A stretch of DNA of 64,000 bases. Source: Opisthocomus hoazin. Lineage: Eukaryota > Chordata > Aves > Opisthocomiformes > Opisthocomidae. The DNA lies in assembly GCF_030867145.1 (NCBI RefSeq), contig NC_134416.1:93287183-93351182 (forward strand), given 5' to 3'. Under the pieces are notes generated by a model that did no database searches, was not told where the DNA came from, and was given only the letters and a program-made list of their open reading frames with translations. The position numbers and the translations under genes are program-made. Numbering within the stretch: position 1 is the first letter of the stretch; the number at the start of each line of letters is the position of its first letter. Of this stretch, positions 1-12,180 are shown piece by piece.

Positions 1-2204
1 AATGTGATATACACACACATTCTCTATAAATAATTTTATCTGCTTTTATGGCTTTTTGGAGCTGTCTATATCTCAGAAGCACAAAAACAGTGCTGCAAAT
101 TAGCCATGTGTAAACACAGGGAAACCACAGAAGGACTTTAACATTATAAAGGCTTCTGTTACCACATTTAACTTCTGATGTTCAGCTTTCCTGTGGAGCC
201 ATTCTCCTTCCCAGGTTACATGACCTACTTCAGGCCTTGGCTTTGAAGACAAACCTCCAACCCTCTGGAATTAAACCTAAAACTCTCCGAGAGACGGGCA
301 CCTGGGGGGACTACACCTCCACTGACCCTGCAGTGCCCTGCTTTGAGAGTTTTAGTGACATCAAAGAGGCTGTTCAGTTCTGCATGGCAGGTTTAGCTCT
401 TCCAGACCACCATCTAATACTCCAACCTCCCAGTCCCGGGGCTAAGCAAAGTTCTGAAGAGACATAGACCTCCAAACGGCCAGTCCTTCCCTGCTAGCGT
501 GACTCCATGCATGGACCTACTGCAGAAGGAAGAGGTAGCAAGGCGATTGCCTCCTTGAAGGCACTAAGCCTTTAGGCTGGTTTCACATTACCCATGAAGT
601 GCACCCTCGACCCTGTATGGACTTTCTCCTTTTTGCCTCGTCAAGGTCTCTGGCCAAGGAGATTTCCACCCAGCCCAGCCCTGCACTGCAAAGTTACCTG
701 CTCGGAGGTGGGCACTGCTGGCACAGGAGGAGGTTTATGCCTGTTTTTCCTGTGGTGTAATTTTAGGTTTTAAAACAGGGAATCTATATATTCTTCACAT
801 CCAGGCAGAAGAAAAGACAATAAAAGGAAGGGCAAACCTTTCTTTCTTTCCTTTTTTTTTTTTAATAATCAATGGATGACAAACTTATTTAGACAGTTCC
901 TTACCACTCAAGTACCTTGACCTTTCTCCTCCTTTTTGTTTATTCACTTCATCCACTCAGTTCAGTATCTAGATCTCACTTTGGAGGCTTTGCACATTGA
1001 CTGTTCGCTCCAATCTCTTCCTAATCTGTTGCTTGCTCCTTTTATTTAACCTAAGCCTCTTCCATGTCATTCTTCTTGCTAGGACTGTTTTCCTCAGCTG
1101 CTTCTTCAGAGTGCTCTGGTGGCACCCAGGAGACATGATGCCATCTGTCCACATTGACAAAGACACAGAGGGGGTCTCCATTGCTGCATCAACAGATTAA
1201 ACCTCATGAGTGTCCTGTCCCGTGTGGGACCTCCATGAAGGCTCTGCATAACTGGCATTCCAGACAACGCGCATTTGAGACTGCCTCCCACAGAGCCTGC
1301 TGTGAGTCAGCTTGTGCGGTGAACGCTGGAAACGGGGCAAGCCCTGCACTAACGCAGCCATGCAGTATGCACAGGACTGCAGTTTCAGACAGGTACCTTG
1401 CAATGGCCACATCTATGTATCTGTCTGAAAAATTCCCCACTGGTTCTAGTTTGGCGGTATTTTTCAGGCAGAAGTGGGATCTCTTTGGGAGGCCAAAGCT
1501 GTCAAAAGAATACATACAGGCTGGATTCCAATGATGGATAAAAAAAGATAGCTTTCACAAGACTAGCAACGGTAATTGTCCAAGCTGGAAGTGATCCTGC
1601 CTTCAGAACAAGATGTCTCATGTTGTCTTTGGGAGGGAAGCCATCACACTCACAGATGTGCATCAAGCTATCACTGAAGAGTGGTAAGAGGGGTAACCTC
1701 ATCACCATTTGGATGAGGAGAAGGATGTTTTGAGCATCAGAAAGGATGGAGCGAAAATCACATTAACACCACTACCAACACCATGGGCCATAACGTTGAG
1801 CCACTAAAATTTAGCCAGGCACATCCTTTAACTCCTTTACCCCCAACACATCCAGAATAAACTAAGGACATGGTTGAACTTTCTGAAGTCACTGGACTAA
1901 GGCTGCATCCACAGTGGGGGATACAGGGAATACATCTGTTGATCAGACAGATCGCTACACTTTTGGTGTATCAGGGGGTACTGCATGGGAAAAAGGATGC
2001 TAGCCAGAAAGGTAGGCGCTGGAGGGCTGATGACACAGAGCTGGCGCAATCAGCACTAGGGTGTATAAATAATCCATGATGATCAGCAAGACTTTAGAGT
2101 CTGATAGAAAAAAAATCATAACTGTTATTAATAATTGAGGCCACTCTCAAAGTGCCCTGGAGCACTGTGTGCATTCCCTCAAGGACCGTGACAAAGTGTG
2201 GCAG
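1..2204. other. Intergenic sequence, no gene recognised
   Basis: No protein-like exon, RNA gene or recognisable transposon was seen. Open frames here (for example 1154-1534 on the plus strand) show no familiar motif and no convincing splice pair. There is a short T-run around 848-865. By position this is downstream of CDKAL1, towards where SOX4 would lie if mammalian gene order is kept. Confidence 0.6.
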
Positions 2205-2630
2205 TGATCCTGTCCTGCGCATCCAAGGCAGCGCCCAGCCGATAATCTGCAAGGGACTGGCGCTGGCGCCGGGGTTATCAAGTCGAGCCCCACAGATAAG
2301 GCTGCCGGCCAGCCCTGCAGCAACCGCGGAGAGGCTGCGGCTCACTGCGGTGCGTTCGCCTTTCTGCTTGCCTCCCATTTCTCCTCTTCACGCTGGGGCA
2401 GCCCACGCAGCACGCAGCCAGGGCGGCCCTGGGGGGTGCCGGCGTGCCTCCCCGAACAGACACACACAGGGCTATAGGCAGGGGTAAGTGGCATGGTGGG
2501 ACCTCAACGGGCAGCGTGGCCATGTCCACGCGCTTCCCACGGCCGTGCGCCTTCGCTTGGCTCGGTTCAGGAAGAGACGCCCATCTCCTCCATCGCTCAG
2601 TCGCTCTCCCCACGCAGCCCGGTTCTCTAA
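2205..2630. promoter_or_regulatory. CpG-island-like block, possible unannotated promoter or first exon
   Basis: This stretch is strikingly GC-rich and CpG-rich inside AT-rich surroundings. By hand I count about 35 CpG dinucleotides in roughly 420 bases, close to the number expected without CpG depletion, whereas flanking sequence has very few. A consensus-like 5' splice donor (GTAAGT, starting at 2484) sits inside it on the plus strand. Unmethylated CpG islands in vertebrates usually mark promoters. I see no TATA box and no recognisable protein, so the product, if any, could be a non-coding RNA. Open frames exist on both strands (2152-2487 plus, 2278-2682 minus) but their composition is what GC-rich DNA gives by chance. 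A GC-rich old repeat is an alternative. Confidence 0.45.
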
Positions 2631-5600
2631 ATATGTTTATTCCATAAACACTCACTGACGTACTGCAGTGGGAAGGGCACATCCCTGCCTGTCACACCTA
2701 ACAGGTAGCATATTACACACAATAAAGTCTGAAGTCCAGGCTCAGCTGAAATCTTCAGGGGAACTCACATCTTTGTATTACACCTAAAGTAAGTTTTCCC
2801 CTTTTCTGCCACACTTTATTAATTTTTCTCTGGTTTTGCTGCTTTATGTTGTACATTTTTGCAGGACAGAGACAGTGTTTCTTCACCACAAAGGGCCATT
2901 GTGACTTCAACAATGATTTTTTCCCCGCGTGCCCTAACACCCTCTCACAGCACTGTCATTATCACAACAGCAACAGCATCTCAGGACCCATGTACAAACA
3001 ATGTACACTAACAGATTTAATGGTCTTAACTACCAAAGAGACAAAGATTTCCCCACCCACCCACCTTTTTTACTATTTGTTCCACTTGTTATCCAAATGT
3101 CAGCGTTCATTGTCTGCAAAATGACTGTTGAACCAATGATTATGGTGTGGCGTGTTTCCTTTGAGTGACAGTGCCTGCACAATGACTTCTCTCCAACACA
3201 CTCGGCAGCCAGCATTAAATATTCTTGGCATGTAGCCTGAATAACAACACACATACTGAGACCTGCCAGCATTGGAAAGTCCCTAAGTCCCAGGAGCTGA
3301 GATTAATTGCCAGCTATTCTTAACATTTTCTCACCACTCCACCCAGTTTCTTGGGTCTTCCCACCCACTACAATCTTACAACTGCCTTTGTGGAGTTTCA
3401 TAAAACTCCCTGAGACAGTTTCGGATGAGTGGAGAGCACTTCAACTCCCCCTCAGACTGACTGACTTCACAAGCCCACAGCGCGTTCCTTGGCTTTACAG
3501 AGGGAGGCTCGACCAGGTACCGTTGTGCCTCTCTTTGTTACCGCTCAGGACTCTTCCCAAATTAGCCTGTCTCTGAGGCAGGGGGATGGAAAATACAACG
3601 TTTGAGAAAAAGACAGCAGAAAGCACTTGGGTAACCTACTTAACCCCTCTTTTAAACCAGGGTATGAAGGTAAGTCCTGTGAGATGCTGAGCATCATCTA
3701 CTTCCATGAAGTACAGATGACACGAAGGCACTTGTACTAAAGACTACAGCCTCAGTACTTCACGCTGCTAAGCCCAAGTTTATGCTAGTGGTGGAAAAAC
3801 ACAGAAGGAATAATAATATCACCTATTTCTTAGCACAGGTCACCCTTTTGCTCATGTAACATCACTCTCTAAACAACAAAGAGGTTTCACAATCATGAAC
3901 CACAATCCCCTTTTCACCAAGGACTCTAAGTATGATGAGAAACAGCGGAAACAACCACACGGGAAATGAGAAAGCCCCTCTTCTGACTTTTCCAACTAAA
4001 AGCAAAGCAGGAGGTATGAAAAACCTTCACATACTTTTCACTTTGGCTTTCCACCCGCAGTGGTTAGGATCAGCTTTGAAGAACCACCAAAGTTTTTGAT
4101 CAAAGTTTTCTGGATAACACAACTTGGCCCATTAATATAGAATGTTTTTTTTTTAAATGAAAAGGTGTGGGTTTTCCTGAAACAGATGCCTGCAAAGGCA
4201 TCTAACTCCTGAAGGCTTGAGCATCCTGGTTTAACCAGTTTTAGTCAGTGAGTCAGGTCTCTGATAGAGCTTACTACGAAAAATGCAGCTCATTCGCTCT
4301 TTCTTTCACAAGTTTCTCTCCACTATTTCCTAACACCTGCTATTACATTTAGGACTGATCCGAGTTAGGAACTCTAACAGAGGCTTTATATTAATCACCA
4401 AAAAGGACGGTTACGTTGCCCATTTCTATTTCAGACCCTTGGCTCCAACCCCAGGCTTTCAGCTCTTAGAGTGAGCAATGCCAGACTTTTGTTTTTATTA
4501 GCTTTATTTTTTTTTCCCATAGGTGCCTAAGAAGCACTTGCAAAACGTTTCAAGTAGCTGCCCATGCAAAACATATTCCCTAGCTACTCTGCGTGTATAA
4601 TTTCAACTACCTGACTACAATGCTTATAACTGCATTTGTATCTGTACACAACTTGGGCATCCACACCTAAAAAAACCTCCCCCAAAATCAAACAAGCAAC
4701 CAGACATCATCAGGCTAACCTCCAAGCAACTTTCCAGCGTGGTTTCCATAACGGCCTATGTACGCAAGCAGCCGTAGATCTTGATTGTTTTGCTATCTGA
4801 TTGAAACACAATGCTTTTTAAACAGGACTACTCACGGGTAAAGAGACATAGCCTCCTAAAGGCTCATTCGGTCTTGGTTTATACTAGGTGGTGTTTTGAG
4901 TGCTCTGTCAAAAGTACCAGATCTGCTTTCATTCTCAAACACTTTAAGTTAATGGATTATAAATCACACTCATCTAAAAGGAGTACCAGTCACAAGGTAT
5001 TGTTTCAGCATAAATACTGAGGCAACTGGGTGTTGATTAACATAGCTCTTTTAAGGTTCAGTCATTAAAGGTTAAGGAAACAGATTTCTTCTCGCCATCT
5101 TCATGAATATCATGGAAAACTACCTGTCCAGCTTCTCTGTAAAGCAGTAGTAAGAGTCATTCACAAAACAGTCAGAGCTCAGAAGGCAAGCAGGTTGAAA
5201 TACAGCAGTAAAAAAAAAGGCTGTCAAAAGCCTACAGTGTAAATTTTCGAAACACAACACCCCAAATATTAGTGAACTGACAAAGTCATGGTACCATACT
5301 GATTGAAACTACTGGGCACATTTTGGATAAGTGGAATACGTTTTTGTAGCAAACTGATCAAATCGATGTTGTGTTACCAGGACTAAAACCTAGCATTTTG
5401 TGGAGAGCACTCCCATTAGCTACCTGCTGATCAGCATGACGTGTGTTTTAACAGCTTCTGACATTTTGGAAGAGCCATTTTTGCTCACTGCAGCGACTTC
5501 ACTCATAAGAGGCCTCTTCTCTCCTCCCCACCTCAAGGTTTCAAGGCAGAAGCAGCAACTCTTTCAATCAGAGGCACCCTCTGGCAGGGGTTGAATACAT

Positions 5601-5689
5601 GGGACACAGGCAGCTTCCAGCACACCCCATCCCTATCCTCACACACACAGTATATAGCAACAGCCAGTAATAGGCACCGTACACTTAAA
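2631..5689. other. Intergenic sequence, nothing recognised
   Basis: AT-rich non-coding sequence with ordinary homopolymer runs (for example T-runs near 4145 and 4508). The stretch around 3125-3260 has a mixed, non-repetitive, motif-rich look that could be conserved non-coding DNA, but I cannot support it further. No exon or transposon was recognised. Confidence 0.5.
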
Positions 5690-5870
5690 CTGGAGTTTCT
5701 CGCTTCCTGAAGGCAGAAATTCCACCATCGCCGCCTGGCTTCTCCGTAGATGGTGGAGCGAGAAGCCGGAGAGGGCGGCGGATGCGGGTGCTGGGACGCT
5801 GGCTGCTCGCAAGCGATGCTCCAAGGTGCAGCGGGCGTCTTGGGGACCGCTCCCGAGTACCTGCCTGTAG
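5690..5870. promoter_or_regulatory. Small CpG-rich cluster, possible promoter
   Basis: About 17 CpGs occur in roughly 150 bases (hand count), an isolated GC-rich island in AT-rich DNA. On the plus strand an ATG follows a CAG/TAG-like acceptor context at 5750. On the minus strand an ATG lies in a good Kozak context (GGCGGCGATGG, around 5735-5725). Both open frames are unrecognised. The arms GGCTTCTC and GAGAAGCC (about 5737-5767) form a small inverted repeat. It may be a short promoter of a non-coding transcript, a regulatory element or a decayed GC-rich repeat. Confidence 0.35.
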
Positions 5871-6724
5871 CTTACACTGCAGCACCACGCTTGTGGCACC
5901 TCCACAGCTCTCTGTCACCTGGCCAGCTGAGGCAATTTTGTCCCAAGCTATTAGAGCGGAAAAAAACCCTCACCTAAAAACTCCCCCAAATACATTGCCA
6001 TATTGGCACAAGCAATCCATTTTTAATTGTAATATTCTTAAACCCAGGCAATTAACATATGACTTCTTTCACAGTGGCACTTTCCTGGGAGAGGTCTCTC
6101 TGGAGAAGATCTGAGCAGGTTTGACCAACCAGACTTGCTTCCTAGAAAAGGCTCTTCCAAACCTCTGGCTCTCCAAAAGCAGGGAAGGCTTGCTCAGAGC
6201 CAGGGCATTATGGACTCACATACCACTGACACGTGAGAAAACGGACCTCACGGCAGTTCACCTTAGAGAAATGGCTATTATACGCACTGTTGCATTTTAA
6301 TTCAGTCTTTGAAAAATAAAAGGGTAAAGCTGTTCTTTCTTGCAGTTCTCAGTTTAGAGGCCATTACTGTCCTTCTCAAAAACACCTGCTTTCAGACCCA
6401 CCGACAGAGCACATCAACAGCATCACGAAGTGTGCAACACTAACCTCCCTCAAAATAGGGCTATTACTGTCATGGGACGCGAGTTCAGGAAACTGGACGA
6501 CCATTTCTGCAATGGAACATGGACACAATCCTTACAAAAGGATCCAAATCTAGGGCAACTCACTACCCATAACTCTAAAAGTATGTGAATGTAAAGGACA
6601 AAAGACTTTTGCTGATACTAAAAAAAAAATAAGGAATGTTACAATTATAAGCAAGGTCACCTTCTCCCTGTTCAAGTTCTTTGTAAGTAATACAACATGA
6701 AAATAAAGTATGAGACCTTAGAGT

Positions 6725-7060
6725 CACTTATCCTCTGGCTCTGTTTTTCTCTAATTAATTAAACGGGTGAAAAGCAGGAGCTGAGGGCCCATAGTTCAGC
6801 ATCAGCACAATGCATTTCATAATTGCTCTGTGAGGACAACTCCAAACACCAATCAGAGGATACTTATTAAAGAGGGCTTCTGATGTATCCCCTTATAGCA
6901 AAAACCTGCTGGATGCCCCAAATTACTCAGTTACACCTCATTAAATTACATCAGTTGTTTGTTGCCAGCATATTCTCCATGCAGCCCAATGGCTTTGTAA
7001 CCAAAGCTGCTGGAAACCTGTTTAATTGCTCAATTGTGTTTTTTTTAAACTTCTTAGGCA
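6725..7060. promoter_or_regulatory. Candidate conserved non-coding element (homeodomain-motif rich)
   Basis: The block is non-repetitive and contains a TAATTAATTA core at 6752-6761, a CATAATTGCTC motif near 6818, and CATTAAATTAC near 6938-6948, with TTTAATTGCTCAATTG near 7021. Clusters of homeodomain-type ATTA/TAAT sites in complex sequence are typical of developmental enhancers, and the CDKAL1-SOX4 desert is known in vertebrates to hold many. Conservation was not tested, so this is an inference from composition alone. Confidence 0.3.
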
Positions 7061-10000
7061 ATGGGTGGAATACTGTAATTTGTTAGGAAAAGCACAGAGG
7101 ACATATTAAAACAGAAGAAGATAAAAAAAAAAAACCCAACACAAAAATACAAATCAGAAAATCAATGCTGCTACATGAAGGTTTTTACTAGGTTTCTTTC
7201 AGCTACGTTTGCTTTCATGTTCTTGGCCAAAGAGCTCTCAGGTAAGGAAATGTTCAAAAGTCGCTTCCTGAACAAGTCTCCTCAATTACTTTGCTGCCTC
7301 TGCAATTCAAACACTCGCAGAATTCTTTCTCAGGGCCGCAGCAGCAGTATTAGCAGAGCAACTGGGGTGGTCTTGTTACTTTAAACCTCTTTGAAAATTC
7401 ACAGCCTGCAATCATCTCACATGCCAGTGTCCACTCTGGCTTGGAGGCAGAGGAAGAAAAAACTTTGGAGAGGCCTGTTAAATAAACCCTGTTTTCACAA
7501 CAGTAAAATCCCTAATAGTTTTGATTCACTGAAGCAGTGCTCCCAAAGAACCCCCTTTGTTTTCAATCACTTTTATAACAGTCTCAGACTAAAAAGCCAG
7601 ACCAGAATACCTGTCTGCGTGTGTACACACATATAAATTACCTCAACAGACTGATTTTTAGGACTTCTTGTCAGCACAGAGTAATTTTTTATTTTTTATG
7701 TTTCAAGAAAAATTTATCTGACTCCTAAAATAGATTTGAATCTATTTGCTCCTCCACACTTAACAGCACTCCTTTGTTAGCATTTCTATATTACTGTGAA
7801 GACATACATCACTTCATGAAAAACACAGACAGTAAAAGCCCTGGAGTTGTGTTGCTGCAGATCCATTATCAGCCAGACACTCCTCCTGTATTTATTCCGG
7901 TTGAGAGGGGGAAAAATAATCTCTGGCTCCTCTTCACTGGAAACTCCAAAGATATTTTTATACAAAAAAAGGAAGTTTAGGGCCAAAAGGAAAATTATTC
8001 AAAATGGATGGGTGCTGAACACAATGCATTCCATTTAGCTTCTGTTCTCCTGCTTATCAACCTCCAGCTGAAACATTAAACACTTAACCCACAAGATGCA
8101 AAGGGATTTTGAAAGACCCCTCTTCAGGGATGGAAATAATTATCTCCCAAGCTTTAAGTTCCAAGGGCTTAGAAGTGGGACTGTACAAAGAACTAATTAA
8201 ATTAGAAATGGCACCAGAGCATGCTATCCTGAAAAGGTGAACCTGTGGGCTGCACTGCATTGTTAGGAAAGAACATGCACTGCTTGTGCAAAAATAGAAG
8301 AGCATGCTGGAAAGGGATAGATTTGTGTTCTCAGCCCTCAAAACCACCAGTCTCAGAAATATGCTTGCTGGAGACATACAAGAAAAATGCTAGTATGAGA
8401 AAGCCTGATTTTATGGGTTCAGGTAATCCTGAAGGAATAGAGAGGAAACCCCAGGAGACAGCCCTCCCCGAAAAGTTATACAAATCAGCTGGATGACAAG
8501 GGAGGCAGAAAACCTTGCTCTGCCAGGTTACAGCTAGCTATTCTGAACCTCTCTTTCCCACTCTCCACGGTCCCATCTGGCAGAGTAGCACTAATGAGAC
8601 ATTCAGATAGCTGGGAAAATGTTGTTAGAAAATTAAAAATTTCATTTTAACTGTAGAGGAAGCAAAAAAAAACCCCGAAAAATATAGATGTTCAGTGGAA
8701 TGCTTTTTACACCCTCCTTAAACTCCAGATAGTACTCTGTAAAAATTACATTGTAAAAGACCAGCAACAGCTTCCTTTATATCCTTACCTGTATATATGC
8801 ACGCAATGTATGTGCTTTACTGCAGCACCTATATAACGAAGCAGCAAGTGAATAAATTTAATTCTATTTCACAAAATAGGCCAGATCCTTAGTTGAGAGA
8901 GCACAGGATAGTTTCCACAGGTTCAGTATCAGTTCTCTCAGATTCACTGCTTTTGTTAAGCTTGGCAGGCAGGAGGAAAGAAGCTTCCACTTCTCTTATC
9001 AGCACAGTTAATCACTGCACTGATGAAGTCAATGAAAGCTAAGGAAGAATGGGTCAGGAACTGTTGGCCATAAACTCACTAAAGATCAGTCAGCTATCAT
9101 TAGTAAATATCTAATAGGAGGAAGCAGGGAAGGAAACGGAAATCAGAATGGGACTCGAGACTCCTGCGGACTTCCACGATAAATTACAGAGGTGCATTGC
9201 TTAATGAATTTTACACAGAAAGTGTTCCGACACTTGTGTACAATTAGACTTTTAACTGTAAGCCATGTCAAAATTTGAAGTATTTAAGTAGAAAGTTATC
9301 TCAAATTTGCTTGAAAATTCTGGGGGAAGAAACATTGCAGATAGTTACACATCTACGCAGTGAACTATATGGTCATGCGCTATTTATGCGAGATTTCTAG
9401 TTAAAAATAAAGAATAAGATAAAGAGCATGTTTGTGCTGGAGACAAAATAATTTCAAATATGAATCTGCATGGAGCTAGAGGTTAGAAGACAAGGATTGT
9501 CAACATCAAGCAATTTCTTTCCAGTTAGGTGAAGTACCAAAATCAGATTTAACTAGAAGTCAATAAATTTAACTTCCATCAAAACAGTACGGGCCACAGC
9601 AGTTGTGCAAAATCACACACTGGGCACACAACCATCACAGATGCAAACAGCAATTTGCTATCAGCTGGAGAGTAGCCATGACTTACAGCCCAAAACACGC
9701 ACAACAATTATATCTGCGAGGTTTCACAGAAAGGCATAGGGTAGCAGGAAAAGCAACTAAGAACAGCGAGCTAAAGATCTGCAGTCTTGTATAAGCTTTT
9801 GCAGTGTGGCTCCATTTTTTTCTCTACAGTAAAGCCTTGCCACGGATCGCATGGGGACACCACCATTGAGATAAATGGTGCTCATCAGAGGAACTCGATT
9901 TATTCTCTGTACTGTACTGAAAAAGCTCACTGTCTGAAGACTAACTGGTGTCTGTTCATCTGTACGCACCAGCTTTCTGACCAATTTACAGTGAATGACG

Positions 10001-10714
10001 TTTACACAGTTATTTACCTCATTATCAAAACAGACTTCCAGAATCTCCGGGGTCATCAGAAGTCTGCAGGAAGTGAGTAAGCAAAATTGTGTGACTGAAC
10101 CAGACTGCCAGCTCTCCGCCCAGTCAAGGTCAAAGAGCTGTGGGGCTGTGTGTGGCGCAGTGGTTGTGTCTTCGTCGGTGGTTTGGTCAAAACGTTCTTC
10201 TATGCTGGGAAAAACCCCAGAAACAACGTATTCTGTCCCTAGTACCTGATGATATGATATTAAAAATGTATTAAGTAAATACAGGTATGTACAAAGGATG
10301 GGTGCAAGACCCTAGACACGTAACAAGGTTTTGACAAGGTACCACTAATAGTTCATGATGAGACGAAACTGTAACTCTGACCTTTAGCTGAAACAAAAGG
10401 CAAAAGAAGCTTTAGGGCAGCACAGCCACTGACTCCTCTGAAAATGAGAAGCACTGATTATTCTCCTAGCCTAGGGGAAAACTGCAATTCAAAAGTTGCT
10501 TGTTCTGGTCACAGTAAATCTTGAATGCTTTTAATGAAAGTTTCTCTCCTTCATGAAGTATTTCTTGCCAAAAACACAGGACAGCACATTAATACCAGGC
10601 TTTAGATATCCTTAAAGTCAGGTTTAATTGGGGCAATTCCCTCCAGTGAATCGAAAGATGACATTCGTCTTCCCTGCCTGGGTGGAATGCTAAACTGAAA
10701 GCAGGGCTGAAATG
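7061..10714. other. Intergenic sequence, nothing recognised
   Basis: AT-rich, non-coding, with small A- and T-runs (for example around 7122-7134). No transposon family was recognised and no open frame is protein-like. Confidence 0.5.
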
Positions 10715-10900
10715 TCAAGGTAAAATAATGCTGCTAATTATTCTGAATGTTACACTCCCCTTGACCTTGGAATTTAAGAGGCTGAGATGAAGGCCTTTTG
10801 TCAAAAGTCAGGAAGTCATCTGGAGACTTCATTGACATTTATGATTAATACAATCTGGCAACTTTAGGGGAGGATTACAAAATATGCTATTAGTTTCCAG
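10715..10900. promoter_or_regulatory. Candidate conserved non-coding element
   Basis: Non-repetitive block with a TAATTA site at 10735-10740, a TGACCTTGGAATT nuclear-receptor-like half site near 10762, and ATTTATGATTAATAC near 10837-10851. It lacks any coding potential. The mixture of homeodomain-type and other factor sites suggests an enhancer, but only cross-species alignment could confirm it. Confidence 0.28.
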
Positions 10901-11929
10901 CAGAAGGGTAATTTCATCTTATATTGTTGTGGGATCTACCAAGAGTACAAAACAACACATCACTTGTAATATTACTGCTAATGCTTTTAGTTAACATGAA
11001 CAAGCTGAATGCACTAACCATAATCTCTACAAAATAAAATTCATACCATGAAAGAGCAGAAAATATTCTCCATTTCACAGAAGTAACGATTTCTCATAAG
11101 ACACAAAAAATAGGGCACCAAACCCCCAATCCCCCAATGTCTTGTTATCACAGAAGATTTTCCACTTCATTTGCAACTTCACGCTAGAACGATAACTCTG
11201 TGGGGTGAAGATTTTATATATTAGTATCCTGAAGCGACTCTTCCAGCCTTCATTTGCACCTCACACGTGACAGAAAATGCCTCCCCCACTGATGGCAAAT
11301 GCAAGGCAGGGAAAGCCCTCAGTCTTTCATGGCCAATGTCAGAGGAGGCTCAGCTCACTCAGCTTCCATAGGAGGAGTGGAAGGGGACAGCGCTCCTTTG
11401 TACTCCTCTTTTGATCCGATCAGACTACTCCAGGCAAATGAAATGCTGCAACTGTGGACAAAAGGAAGGATGAAGGCAAGTATCTGTTAACATCTTTGCT
11501 GGCATCTGCAGAGCTAACCCTTGCCACAAGTTCCGTTTCCTAAGATTTCAGGAAGGAGATAATTTACTAACATCCTAGGTTTGACAAGTTACTCTTTTAA
11601 AATATTTATTAAGAAGATCTAAAAGGCCTTTAAGATTAAGGCCATTTTAAGTTTACACACATTTGAAGATATAACCCTACAGAAGATGCTGGCAAAAAAC
11701 AGTGTCAGAAGAACATGCCCTGAAAACGACACGCAACAGTGAAAGCGTGACTCATGCTTTGTCCTGATTCAGCGGTGGACCCTAACTCTTAGGCCTGGAA
11801 ACAAAATAAGAGAGGGAAAGTAAGGCGACACAGGTATCCATCATGAAAATGTACTTTAGTTAGTTTGGTACTAAAATAATTTCAAGCAGTGGAGATACTT
11901 CACTTTGGAGGCTGCCTACTGGGCGTGTA

Positions 11930-12180
11930 AAAATGAATATTTTCCCCAGCTATGTTTTTAATTGTGGTCCATACAAATCTTAAAAAGGTATTTGCATAAT
12001 GAACTCCTACAGCTCATAAAGCCCATTATAGATTATTGAATAAATGGCAGAACTTTTAAGATGGTCCAAATAACGACTCCAGTCCCTGGATGGAGTGTTT
12101 ATAGACTTTAGCTTAATAAATGCTCCATGTGAGTATCCTAAGCCACATCTGAAAAATCCCATTTTATTAAAAGGAGTTTG
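11930..12180. promoter_or_regulatory. Candidate conserved non-coding element (POU/homeodomain motifs)
   Basis: It contains TATTTGCATAAT (octamer-like POU site, near 11989-12000), CCCATTATAGATTATTGAATAAATGG near 12020-12047 and further ATAAAT-type sites. The sequence is complex and unlike decayed repeats around it. Enhancer function is inferred only. Confidence 0.28.

Noticed and set aside
1154..1534. 126-codon plus-strand open frame
   Set aside because: No motif, starts at an arbitrary ATG, and overlaps other frames of similar quality on the opposite strand.
2278..2682. 134-codon minus-strand open frame in the CpG island
   Set aside because: GC-rich sequence lacks stop codons by composition; Cys/Arg/Pro-rich translation has no family signature.
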